A stretch of 64,000 bases of DNA from Bin80 sp965215475 (GTDB taxonomy: Bacteria; Bacteroidota; Rhodothermia; Rhodothermales; Bin80), in assembly GCA_965215475.1 (NCBI GenBank), contig OZ244061.1, positions 1,178,001 through 1,242,000 of the forward strand, given 5' to 3'. This document shows, in pieces, positions 26,188 to 35,735 of this stretch. How positions within the stretch are numbered: position 1 is the first letter of the stretch; each line of letters begins with the position of its first letter. The position numbers were made by a program, and so were the translations under genes. The notes beneath the pieces are model-generated. The model saw nothing but the letters and a program-made list of their open reading frames with translations, made no database searches and was not told the DNA's origin.

Positions 26188-28272
26188 TCAGGAAGAGACC
26201 TCTTCCTGATTCTCCACAGATTTTTCTTCGTCTACAAGTTCGTCCATGGAGGATTCTGCAGCTTCTATCGTACCATTGAGCGATACGTACTCTCCATATG
26301 GACGCTCCCCGAGTACTCCCACTAAATCCCGTGGTCCTAGAACTTCCTTTTCCAGGAGCAGCTGCGCAAGCTCCTCCAACCGATCCCTTTTTTCACTCAA
26401 AAGACTCCATGCACGCTCCCGAATACCCTCAATCAACTCGCGAACCTCCTGATCAATTAGGGAAGCCATTGTCTCTGAATATGGCTTATCAAACATAGGA
26501 GTTCCATCGCGGCGACGGGTCATGTTGAAACTTACATGCCCAACTTTAGAACTCATCCCGAAATCCACCACCATTGCGTAAGCCGTCTTCGTGATGCGCT
26601 CCAAGTCGTTCTGGGCTCCTGTGGAGAGTTGCCCGAATTTGATTTCCTCTGCAACTCGTCCCCCCATCATCATTGTCATCTGATCCATGAACGCCTCACG
26701 TGTGGTGATGTAGCGTTCATCCGGAAGAGACTGAGCATATCCTAATGCGGCAAGCCCTCTGGGAACAATAGAAACCTTGATCACTGGATCCGTATTGGGT
26801 AAATACCAACCAGCGATCGCGTGCCCCGCCTCGTGGTAAGCAACAATTTGTTTTTCTTCCGGCTTGATGAGTTTGTTTTTCTTTTCCAGTCCTCCGATAA
26901 CACGATCAATCGCGTGCTCAAAATCCGTCATCTCAATGGCTTCTTTATCAAAGCGTGCAGCCAAGAGTGCAGCTTCATTACAGACATTGGCAATTTCGGC
27001 ACCTGCAAACCCTGGTGTCTGAGAAGCTAGGGCATCGGGTTCCACATCTTCGGCCAATACCAAGGTCCGAGTATGGACACGAAAAATCATAGATCGTTCA
27101 AGTCGATCGGGCCGATCGATGAGAATTTGTCGATCAAATCGTCCAGGGCGAAGCAGGGCTGCATCCAGCACATCTGGGCGGTTCGTTGCCGCCATGATGA
27201 TGACCCCTTTATCCGTATTAAACCCATCCATTTCAACCAAGAGTTGGTTGAGCGTATTCTCTCGCTCATCATTTCCTCCCATCATCATACTGCGCCCCCG
27301 ACTGCGCCCAATTGCATCAATCTCGTCGATAAATACGATGCAGGGGGCTTTCTCCTTTGCTTTTTTGAAAAGATCTCGTACACGGGCAGCACCAACCCCC
27401 ACAAACATTTCCACAAAATCACTCCCACTGATCGAGAAAAATGGTACGCGTGCTTCTCCAGCCACTGCTTTCCCCATCAGTGTTTTTCCTGTCCCGGGAG
27501 GCCCCACCAAAAGCACGCCTTTGGGAAGAATCCCTCCAAGCTTCGTAAATTTCTTCGGCGTCTTCAAAAACTCAACGACTTCGGCTACTTCCTCTTTGGC
27601 CTCTGCTAATCCAGCAACGTCTTCAAACGTAACCGTTGGCTGTCCCAAAGACTCAAAAAGTACTGCTCTGTTTTTACCGATATTGAGCACCTGAGAACCA
27701 GGTCCAGCACGTCGAAGAATAAAAATCCAAAGTGCTAGAATAATGGCCAATGGCAAGAGCCATGCGAGTGCCCCGCCAAACCAATTGTCTTGATATCTTA
27801 CTTCATAACTCGGTACCTGGCCTTCTTCCTGACTGGCTTTCTGCTCTTCGAGAAATGCAATCAGATCATGATTACCTGTCTTTGTCGTCACAAATGATGC
27901 TGGATTTTCCGAACTACCCAGGAAATTTTGCTCGGTCTCAACCTCAATCCCAAGTGCCTGAATACCTGATTCATTCAGAGTTCCCGTGACTTGCCGATCA
28001 TTCTGGATAACGATATTGTCGACATATCCCTGCTCTATATACCCCAAAAATGTACTGTACGGAATCGCATCCGCACCTTGGCGTCCAAATGAAAATAAAA
28101 TATTAACCAGAAGGAATCCGAATAGTGCTACATAGATCCACATATAGCGTCCCCTTCGCCTATTCGAACGGCTCAATCCTTCAGTCTTGTCAGGCTCTGG
28201 TTTGGAATCTTTCTTTTCCTGACTCATCGGGGGCTGGAAAGAATTTTTCTTATTAGGGGCAAATGAGATCAT
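26188..28272 (-). CDS. ftsH: ATP-dependent zinc metalloprotease FtsH
   Basis: The protein has 694 residues from the ATG at 28,272; an ATG at 28,227 is an alternative giving 679, and the upstream extension lacks an ATG. Two membrane helices (MWIYVALFGFLLVNILFSFG and LAWLLPLAIILALWIFIL) flank a periplasmic domain. The AAA module has GPPGTGKTLMGKA (Walker A), CIVFIDEIDAIGR (Walker B) and the second region of homology ATNRPDVLDAALLRPGRFDR. The zinc protease motif is HEAGHA. It degrades unstable and misassembled membrane proteins. The N-terminus and C-terminus carry hydrophilic, Lys/Glu-rich extensions. Confidence 0.97.
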   Translation of the reverse strand: MISFAPNKKNSFQPPMSQEKKDSKPEPDKTEGLSRSNRRRGRYMWIYVALFGFLLVNILFSFGRQGADAIPYSTFLGYIEQGYVDNIVIQNDRQVTGTLNESGIQALGIEVETEQNFLGSSENPASFVTTKTGNHDLIAFLEEQKASQEEGQVPSYEVRYQDNWFGGALAWLLPLAIILALWIFILRRAGPGSQVLNIGKNRAVLFESLGQPTVTFEDVAGLAEAKEEVAEVVEFLKTPKKFTKLGGILPKGVLLVGPPGTGKTLMGKAVAGEARVPFFSISGSDFVEMFVGVGAARVRDLFKKAKEKAPCIVFIDEIDAIGRSRGRSMMMGGNDERENTLNQLLVEMDGFNTDKGVIIMAATNRPDVLDAALLRPGRFDRQILIDRPDRLERSMIFRVHTRTLVLAEDVEPDALASQTPGFAGAEIANVCNEAALLAARFDKEAIEMTDFEHAIDRVIGGLEKKNKLIKPEEKQIVAYHEAGHAIAGWYLPNTDPVIKVSIVPRGLAALGYAQSLPDERYITTREAFMDQMTMMMGGRVAEEIKFGQLSTGAQNDLERITKTAYAMVVDFGMSSKVGHVSFNMTRRRDGTPMFDKPYSETMASLIDQEVRELIEGIRERAWSLLSEKRDRLEELAQLLLEKEVLGPRDLVGVLGERPYGEYVSLNGTIEAAESSMDELVDEEKSVENQEEVSS

Positions 28273-28597
28273 AGCAACACACTTGTACGAAGGCCGTTGC
28301 TTAACTGTTTCTCTATTGTTACAAAAGATCCATGCGCTGACATTCTCCAACCCTTATCCGAATCATCGACCCTACGTCATTTTGATCTGATATGAAGTTC
28401 TTTCAGGGGCTAAATTTGACTCTTCACAAAACCGTTGGTGATTCGGCAGATCAAAGGGGATGGATTCCGGAAAATATAATGGAAAATTTTACCGCCTCTG
28501 AACCATGGTTTGTTAATCGCTAAATACCTTGATCCTTTTAGCATGGCCGAATAAAACTCCGCACCTATCTTGTTCCTCTTTAGGCTTTGTTCAGATA
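28273..28597. other. Intergenic region upstream of ftsH
   Basis: The 325-base AT-rich spacer has no open frame with recognisable content. It probably holds the ftsH promoter and the end of the preceding transcript, but no clear promoter or terminator can be named. Confidence 0.5.
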
Positions 28598-31570
28598 TTA
28601 TTGTGTCCCCTGTATCCGAGAGATGCGTGCATCACTCGGGATTCGTCCACTCAATTTTTGCATCACCGATTCCGCTTCCCGAACAGTATTGAATAGTCCG
28701 AGCCCCACCCTGAATTCAATTCCTCCTTGCACCTCTGCTCCATAGATGTCGAGTGCTTGTTGACTATCCTGAATCGAACGGCTAAAATTCGTTACGAATG
28801 CCTCGGCCGTTTCATGATCATCGTAAGTGATCAGATGAATCGTATATCCTCCTACGGACCAGTCAATATTCCCTAAGCTTGGATCATTCATCTCCTGGCT
28901 TGGAGATTCCTCCGCATCCAATAGCTCAGAGGTGACGGACTGTGGTGTTTCTGACTCCTTTTCATCACTGGATACAATCTCCAATTCCTCCGCATCTGTA
29001 ATCTTCGTTCCATCAGATTCAGTGGATATGGAATGGGGAATCCCTTCTTGCAATGAATCTGCACGGATATCGCTCGCTATATCCATTGAATCCACCAGTG
29101 CAAGTGAATCTGTGGGAGACAGTTGTTGGATCGACAACGAATCCACAACTCGTTGAATAGAGTCAGCAATCGCCAATTCTCGAGCCGCCAAGGAATCGAC
29201 TAGAGCCTGTCGTTGCCTCTGATCTTCCTGGAGTGCCTTGAGCTTGCGCTCTGCACGATCCGTCTGAAGAGATTTGGAATAATTCGATTGTATATATCCA
29301 AGAAGTAGCGGAAGTGTCAATAAACTATCCTCTGCCGTTGCGGTCGAATCCATACGAGGATAGAACCCAGCTGCTTCTAGGCGTGTCGTACTCACAGAAA
29401 TCGGAATCTGCCCTAACACATCTGCGCTGTCTTTGGCAGCCCATTCAAGAAAAGCTATACTTGTAGCATATAGTGCCCTTGGGGCTACGGGTGTTGTAGT
29501 CCATTGGATTCCAATCTCAAAGAGATCCTTGATGACGTCTTTGCTGACTCCTTGATGCCATCGCGCCTGAGAATTCTTGTAGGCTGTTTCTGCCAAGGTT
29601 AAAGAATCTGTCAATACACGGTCCGGGATCGGGATCCCCAAACGGGAGTGAGCCTGACCCGTGAGATCTGATTCCGGATAGTCCGAGATAATAATTTCAT
29701 AGAGACGATTTGCTGCCAAAGTATCTCCCAATGTCCTTTGCACTTCCGCTAAAGCGTAATACGCCCGTTGTACGACCTTCTCATTCTCATCTTCTTCAAT
29801 GACCATTCGGTACCACACTGCTGCCGAGTCGGGCCGATTCATTGACAGGAAAAGTACATTTGCCAACTCATATCTTGCATTGGCCCGATCCGTCAACATG
29901 GCATCGAATTTTTCCTGGGTTCTTGGAACCGCCGACACATCCACTATGGGTAAAACCTTCCCGGAACTATACTGCTCGCTTGTTTCTTCGTCGAAATTCT
30001 CGGTCCTCTGTTGTCCCTGTGCCGCTGCTACTGCTGCAATCCGACGCCAGTTTGGCGCTAAAGGTCTATTCCCCCAGATCGAGAAAAAATCTTGCCGTGC
30101 CTGCAACATTCTCACATCATCCTTATGATAAAGAAACCCAGCTTCTCCTTCTGAACCAGCAACCAATACTTCTGCCCCGTACCCGTAATCCTCATTACTA
30201 TTTGCTCCCCCCCCTCGAAAGGCTGATTCGGATTGACGTCGTCGTAACTCGCGCTGTATCTCTTCCAGTTCTTCCGCCCGGAGCTTGCGTAACTCCGTAA
30301 CCACTTCCGCAAAGCTACTGTCATCCAGAGTCCCAAGATATAGTAGCGAATCCATCAACACAATTTGGTCTAGAGCTTCGGAAAAGCTGCCAAATATTCG
30401 GGCCTGATCATCGCTGTCAATGATCGCCCCTGGTGAAGGCTTGACAGGGATCGTTATGGTCCGGTTCGATGACGGACTAGCAAGTGGGGATCGGATGCTG
30501 CTAGCTGCCGTATCAAAGTGCGCCGATGCATACAGGTAATCCGAGTGTACATCCCTGTAAAAGACCCCCAGCGCGTAATGCACCTTTCCACGCACCTGGC
30601 TCCCGCCAGCGGTAGGGTCATACAATAATTCATCATATTCCTGCAGTGCCTCACTGTAGCGACCTTGTGCCGTCAGGACACGCCCTCGAAGGTATGCAAG
30701 TTGCGCGCGATGTCCATAATTCTTATCGTCTCGCTCCATTCGCCGTAGCCTCTTCATTGCCTCATCGGGATCAACATGATCCGAGAGGACTCGTACAGCA
30801 CTGAAGTGTGCTGCGTACGAAAGTTCATAAAATGGTTTATGACGCTGTACCCCATCGAAAGCAGAGACTGCATCTGGGTAGCGCGATAGTTGTTCTAATA
30901 CCTGTCCTTCCAAGAACTGAGCTCTGGCCGCCAGATCCCGATCTCGAATGGAGGAAAGGCCTGCCTGAAGTTCTACCGCCGCTTCTTCCCAATTCTCATT
31001 CTGTACATGTAATTCCGCTAGAGCCAACCGGTAGTGAGGTTCCCAACGACTGGACAGATCTTCCGAACTCAAGATCGCCTGTAGATGCGTAAATGCCTCC
31101 TCATATACTCCACTGACAATCAGTGTGCGAGCCAACCAAAAATTCGCCTCATCCTGAAGAGGAGAATCCAACTCTAATATATCGTTGAACTTTTCTTCTG
31201 CCCCGACAAAGTTATTGGTAAAGAACCATGCTTTCCCGATCGTCATGATTGCATCGTCTACCCATTTTGAATTGGGGTGCTTCCGGAGGATGTCTGCACT
31301 TTTGGTTACTGCATCTTCAAAGGGCTTCGGTTGCATTGATGCCTGATCATTCTGTCCAAATAGTGGCAGAAATATATCCTGATTGATTGGTTGGAGTCGT
31401 ATCCTGTCCTCGAGTCCTCGAATCCCTTCAGATAGTGAACGCTGTGCGTTATAATACTTATTGTAATAGGCAGAAAAGTCATTGAATTTGGATCCAAGGT
31501 AGGATGTACTGCTACATCCGGCAAGAAATAACAAGGAACAGAAAACAATTACTAGAGGATTGCGCATCAT
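28598..31570 (-). CDS. TPR-repeat lipoprotein with C-terminal SPOR domain
   Basis: The protein has 990 residues from the first of two ATGs at 31,570/31,567. A short hydrophobic signal ends in the lipobox LFLAGC, so it is an outer-membrane or periplasmic lipoprotein. The body has many TPR-like repeats between about residues 60 and 700, for example ALAELHVQNENWEEAAVELQ and YLRGRVLTAQGRYSEALQEY. After a Ser/Asp/Glu-rich linker the last 80 residues (GGYTIHLITYDDHETAEAFV onward) look like a SPOR domain, which binds denuded peptidoglycan. The N-terminal half resembles large TPR lipoproteins of Bacteroidota such as the gliding-related SprE/PorW type. That similarity is a family impression, not proof of function. 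It starts three bases after pyk. Confidence 0.8.
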   Translation of the reverse strand: MMRNPLVIVFCSLLFLAGCSSTSYLGSKFNDFSAYYNKYYNAQRSLSEGIRGLEDRIRLQPINQDIFLPLFGQNDQASMQPKPFEDAVTKSADILRKHPNSKWVDDAIMTIGKAWFFTNNFVGAEEKFNDILELDSPLQDEANFWLARTLIVSGVYEEAFTHLQAILSSEDLSSRWEPHYRLALAELHVQNENWEEAAVELQAGLSSIRDRDLAARAQFLEGQVLEQLSRYPDAVSAFDGVQRHKPFYELSYAAHFSAVRVLSDHVDPDEAMKRLRRMERDDKNYGHRAQLAYLRGRVLTAQGRYSEALQEYDELLYDPTAGGSQVRGKVHYALGVFYRDVHSDYLYASAHFDTAASSIRSPLASPSSNRTITIPVKPSPGAIIDSDDQARIFGSFSEALDQIVLMDSLLYLGTLDDSSFAEVVTELRKLRAEELEEIQRELRRRQSESAFRGGGANSNEDYGYGAEVLVAGSEGEAGFLYHKDDVRMLQARQDFFSIWGNRPLAPNWRRIAAVAAAQGQQRTENFDEETSEQYSSGKVLPIVDVSAVPRTQEKFDAMLTDRANARYELANVLFLSMNRPDSAAVWYRMVIEEDENEKVVQRAYYALAEVQRTLGDTLAANRLYEIIISDYPESDLTGQAHSRLGIPIPDRVLTDSLTLAETAYKNSQARWHQGVSKDVIKDLFEIGIQWTTTPVAPRALYATSIAFLEWAAKDSADVLGQIPISVSTTRLEAAGFYPRMDSTATAEDSLLTLPLLLGYIQSNYSKSLQTDRAERKLKALQEDQRQRQALVDSLAARELAIADSIQRVVDSLSIQQLSPTDSLALVDSMDIASDIRADSLQEGIPHSISTESDGTKITDAEELEIVSSDEKESETPQSVTSELLDAEESPSQEMNDPSLGNIDWSVGGYTIHLITYDDHETAEAFVTNFSRSIQDSQQALDIYGAEVQGGIEFRVGLGLFNTVREAESVMQKLSGRIPSDARISRIQGTQ

Positions 31571-31572
31571 GA

Positions 31573-33033
31573 TCAATCTACATAACTTACATGAACCAAA
31601 TTTGTACGCCCTTTCCTGGGCAGTGGCATACCTGCACAAATCACTATCGTATCGCCACTCCGGATATACCCCTGACTGACTAATGTTTGCTGAACCAGCC
31701 TGACACCTGCATCCGTATCACTCTGAAAAGGAATCTGAAAGGCCTTCGTCCCCCACAACACTCCTACTTGTCCAATCACTAGGGGGGAATCCGTAAACGC
31801 ATAGACGGGCATTTTAGGGCGATGCCGAGCAAGTGACCGAGCTGTAGTGCCAGATGCCGTCAAACAAACCAAGGCTCGTGCACCTACATGCACCGCTAGC
31901 TCACAGGCAGTGAGACTCACTGCATCCGTGACATCCTGAAAATCTTCGATTGAACTCAATCCCTCTGGAAGTCCACGGCTTCTTTCCGGCAATGCATACC
32001 AATGTTCCTCTGCAGATTGAATGATCCGAGCCATCGCCCGGACCACATGTGCTGGATCTTCCCCAACAGCGGTTTCTCCACTCAGCATGACTGCATCTGT
32101 TCCGTCCAAAACCGCATTCGCGACATCGCTCGCTTCTGCACGGGTAGGAGCATGATTATCGATCATACTCTCGAGCATCTGCGTCGCCGTGATGACCGGC
32201 TTCCCTGCCAAGAGGCATTTATGTATGATCGTTTTTTGCGCATGAGGGATCGAGGACATCGGCATTTCGATCCCTAGGTCACCGCGTGCTACCATGATTC
32301 CGTCACTGACCGCGAGAATTTCATCTATGGATTCGAACGCTTCTGGCTTCTCAATTTTCGCAATAATACATGCTCGGTGCCCCGCTGCTTTCAGATGTTT
32401 GCGTAGATGTACAACATCTGTTTCATTACGAACAAAGGAGAGTGCAATCCAGTCAACATTCATGTCAATCCCCACTTGCAGGTCAGCAAGATCCTTTTCT
32501 GTCAATGCCGGGCCACTGGTGCGAACATGAGGGAGGTTCACACCTTTTCGAGACTTTAACGTTCCCCCTTCCTCCACACGTGCATGAATATCCTTCCCCG
32601 AAATTGACGTGACGGTAAGAACCAATCGACCATCATCAATCAGGATCTGTCCTCCGGGAGCCAAATCATTTGCAAGTGCATCGTAGCTTACATAGATATG
32701 CTTTTCTGACGATATGTCTTCTGACGATTGAAATGTGGAAAGTGTCAGTTCTACCCCATCTTCCAAAAATACTGCCCCACCCTGAACCGCTCCTACTCGA
32801 ATACGAGGTCCTTGAAGATCCTGCAAGATTGCAACCTGCTTTCCCTGTTCCTCCGCCTTCTCACGGACAAGTGCAACGACCTTTCGATGATCTTCATGCT
32901 TCCCATGTGAAAAGTTGAGACGTACCACATCTGTACCTGCTTCAATCAATGCTGCGATGGTTTCGGGAGTACTGGAGGCAGGTCCCAATGTCGAAATGAT
33001 CTTCGTATGGCGAGATATTTTAGAAGAAATCAT
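31573..33033 (-). CDS. pyk: Pyruvate kinase
   Basis: The 486-residue enzyme turns phosphoenolpyruvate and ADP into pyruvate and ATP. Visible motifs are HTKIISTLGPASSTPETIAA, VVRLNFSHGKHEDH, the active-site lysine segment ACIIAKIEKPEA, MVARGDLGIEMP and DAVMLSGETAVGEDP. The C-terminal regulatory domain is present. Its stop is three bases from the start of the TPR-SPOR gene, so the two are probably cotranscribed. Confidence 0.97.
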   Translation of the reverse strand: MISSKISRHTKIISTLGPASSTPETIAALIEAGTDVVRLNFSHGKHEDHRKVVALVREKAEEQGKQVAILQDLQGPRIRVGAVQGGAVFLEDGVELTLSTFQSSEDISSEKHIYVSYDALANDLAPGGQILIDDGRLVLTVTSISGKDIHARVEEGGTLKSRKGVNLPHVRTSGPALTEKDLADLQVGIDMNVDWIALSFVRNETDVVHLRKHLKAAGHRACIIAKIEKPEAFESIDEILAVSDGIMVARGDLGIEMPMSSIPHAQKTIIHKCLLAGKPVITATQMLESMIDNHAPTRAEASDVANAVLDGTDAVMLSGETAVGEDPAHVVRAMARIIQSAEEHWYALPERSRGLPEGLSSIEDFQDVTDAVSLTACELAVHVGARALVCLTASGTTARSLARHRPKMPVYAFTDSPLVIGQVGVLWGTKAFQIPFQSDTDAGVRLVQQTLVSQGYIRSGDTIVICAGMPLPRKGRTNLVHVSYVD

Positions 33034-33334
33034 AGGAAATCAGAGACTGATGACTATATTCCATTAGGGTAAATGTATTACTTGAACACCTTTACGCCGA
33101 ATCTGCTTCCTGATTCTCATTTCTATGCGTTACTCTCTCCTTATTCGGTTGATGATCCTAGCGTCAAATCGTGTTCAGGTACAAGATACTCGAGCTATTG
33201 CGTTTCCTGATCTACAGATCATTCTGTAGATGCCTGAATAACCCGAGTAGGAAGAATTGCGCGTTTGGAACCTTGGAGGTCTGGATGGTGTCCAATGACG
33301 TTCTAGTTCGCAGTTCCTTGTAATCTCGGAGTTC
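33034..33334. other. Intergenic region at the core/accessory boundary
   Basis: About 300 bases without a gene. It should contain the pyk promoter on the - strand. The only structured element is a perfect 9-bp inverted repeat ATCTACAGA/TCTGTAGAT with a 4-base loop at 33,210-33,231, without a T run. It may be an operator or the trace of a mobile element. Confidence 0.5.
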
Positions 33335-34991
33335 ATGCCCTCCAATATTCCCCGTAGATCAAATATTGTCTCAGACCGTGGGCCGGCGAAATATTTTCAT
33401 GGACGAGTGCGGATCTTGGCCAACTTTGACAAACTGGTCAAAGATTCCATGAAACCACGAGGGGCATCTACCTTTTTGATCCAAGGCGCACCCGGGGCAG
33501 GAAAGACGGCTCTACTGGATGTGCTGTCTAAAAGGGCAAAAGAAAGTGGGTGGAGCATTGCAGAGATTGATCCCCCTGCTCTTTGGGATCCAGAAGAATT
33601 ATCCTATTATCTCGGGAAGGGAACCCGAGCTCAAATTACGAGCGTATCTGGACAAGTTGGTGTAGATGCCGTTGTGAAAGCGGAGGGAAAACTGGATGTT
33701 GCGGTTCAGCGTCATCGCCCTACAACCTTGAAAATACTGGCAGCTGGCAAGAGGCCCCTGCTCTTGATTCTGGATGAAGCCCAAACATTAGGGACGACGA
33801 ATACGCCCCCGAGTCAAGAGTTGGCGGGGGTGGCAACAAATGTTCTCAATTCGATTCATAACGGAAGGTTGAAGAGACCCGTGATCCTACTTGCAGCGGG
33901 ACTGGGGATGTCCAAAGCCTCGTTCGTTGGGTTAGGGATTTTGAGATTCAAAGGCGGTTGTTTTGTAGAATTGGGTGGATTGGGAAAAGATTCGGAACGT
34001 GCGGTCATCAAAGATTGGCTTGTCAAAGAAGGGGGTGCCAAAGGGGACCCTACTCCGTGGATCGATCAAATTGCCCAAAAGACGCTTTTGATGGGTGGCC
34101 TCAGCATATTTCGGCCTATGGCGATAACGCTGCGGCGAAGTACAGGTTCCAGGGAAATCCCCTGTTTCTGGTCGCATTTGTGTATTACGAAAAACAGAGG
34201 AGGCTGCTCAGAAAGCACAAAAGACAATCCTACTGCGAAGAGAACCGGCAAATTCAGCATTTGTTTTCCGCATCCGATCGCAAGTAGAACGGAGAGAGTT
34301 TGACCGCATGGCGCCGCCCTACTCACAGGTTCGTCACGCACGAACTTTTTCCCCCTGGGGACTACATGCAGAAAAGCCCATGGAATGACTTTCAATTTGC
34401 CCTCAATGAAGTAAATCATGCCATTGAGCCCCGTTGTGGGTTGTCCAAAATGATTCAAGAGTGGAAGTCTATTTCTGAAGGACTCTCAGAGAACCCCTCA
34501 AATAGAAAAATACCTCAAATAGGGCGACGCATGGCTGGCCCCAGCATATTTCGGCCTATGGGGATGCCGCAGCCCAGCAAATTCAGCATGATCGCGGAGA
34601 GATGACCGCCGCCGGGTTGGACATAGTGCACCGGCTGGGCGCAGAAAGACGAGAGGCGTATTACGAACAACGCACGGAAGAGATTGACTGGGAAGAGCGC
34701 CGTAGTTTGGCAAGACTCATCCAAACCGTTCCCATAGATCATGGACTGGGGCGGAGGGAGATTGTGGGGTTTCTATCGCGGGAGTACGGCGAGGTGGAAG
34801 CGAAGGATTTATTTCGTCGAGCCGTGGAAAAGGGCATTCTGCACAGTCAGAAAGGAGTCTACACGATTCCAATCCCGTCCATGCAGAGCTGGCTGATTTC
34901 GAACTATGCTCAGGAGCGCATAGAAACGCCTCCGATTCCGCGCTCCATTCTTCCTCCGTCCCGCGATCGGGATTCGGGGATGGGGCGATAA
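33335..34991 (+). pseudogene. P-loop ATPase pseudogene, copy 1 (mosaic)
   Basis: The first 250 residues form a good AAA-type ATPase: FHGR near the start, Walker A QGAPGAGKTALL and Walker B PLLLILDEAQTLGT. The frame is lost near 34,085, where the sequence continues as DGWPQHISAYGDNAA in another frame. Between about 34,140 and 34,520 foreign sequence resembling a transposase fragment follows. Then the motif THGWPQHISAYGDAAA reappears at about 34,525 and leads into a complete C-terminal part with IPIPSMQSWLISNYAQERIE, in frame to 34,991. The tail is thus from a second paralogue. Copies 2 (41,756-42,948) and 3 (39,040-39,450) are homologous and also broken. Function of the intact family is unknown; it is probably linked to mobile DNA or defence by context only. 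Confidence 0.75.
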
Positions 34992-35296
34992 CATCTCGCT
35001 CCCCATTTGCCGTCAGACGCGCAGTGGCCGCCCTAAAATCAACGAGCGATCGAAAAAAAATAAGTGTCACTCGAATGAAAGCGCATCAGAATAGTTCAAT
35101 GGAATTCGTCGTACAGACATCTGGACAGGATGCCCCATATTTGATTCGTTTTGAAGTTCTAAACGCTATCCTTGCACGGGGTACGCATCCCGAGATCACC
35201 TTGACCACTACTCCGGATCCATGATCGAATCATCCATGCGTGACTAATACGCTACTAATTGCGGCAGATAGGTACTACAAAAACTTCGATACCCTC
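34992..35296. other. Spacer between ATPase remnant and lipoprotein gene
   Basis: About 305 bases. A 66-codon + strand frame (35,024-35,224) exists but shows no family features, signal or supporting context, so it is not called as a gene. The promoter of the lipoprotein gene probably lies here. Confidence 0.4.
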
Positions 35297-35731
35297 ATGA
35301 AAATTTTTTCTTGCTTCTTCTCGGTCCTGCTCGTTGGGTGTGTCACCACGCAGGAGCTTCCAGTAGAGGATCGTGCCCGCACTTATGATCTTGACTACGA
35401 TATTGTTTTTGATGCGACGGTGCAAATGCTTGCCGAACAGGGATTCGCTGTCCTTGATGCTGAAAAGGATGAAGGAATCATCAATACCGATTATCGATCG
35501 CTTGGAAATACATTCTGGGCCTTGTTTGAGGGCGGCACTCGTATGAAGGTAAGTGCATTGATTTCTGAGGCTCCAAATGGAACGCGTGCACTGATTAATG
35601 TTGAGCTTCAGGAAGAGAATGATGGTCCGAATTCCCCTGAATATTCTGTACGAAACCTCACTCCGCGTGCTGCACGGAAATACTATCAAGAGTTCTTCGA
35701 TTCCCTTGATAGCTATCTGGCACAGTATTGA
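35297..35731 (+). CDS. Small lipoprotein of unknown function
   Basis: The 144-residue protein begins MKIFSCFFSVLLVGCVTTQE at the ATG at 35,297. The lipobox LVGC predicts lipidation at Cys15 and export. The mature part is an alpha/beta domain, DLDYDIVFDATVQMLAEQGF followed by EKDEGIINTDYR. This layout is common in small BamC- or DUF4136-like envelope lipoproteins, but I cannot assign a family firmly. A GTG 57 bases upstream would place residues before the signal peptide and is rejected. It converges on the PhoX gene with a four-base gap. Confidence 0.75.
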   Translation: MKIFSCFFSVLLVGCVTTQELPVEDRARTYDLDYDIVFDATVQMLAEQGFAVLDAEKDEGIINTDYRSLGNTFWALFEGGTRMKVSALISEAPNGTRALINVELQEENDGPNSPEYSVRNLTPRAARKYYQEFFDSLDSYLAQY

Positions 35732-35735
35732 TGGA

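Noticed and set aside
35024..35224. 66-codon + strand frame
   Set aside because: No recognisable features; it lies between a pseudogene and a lipoprotein gene and could be remnant sequence.
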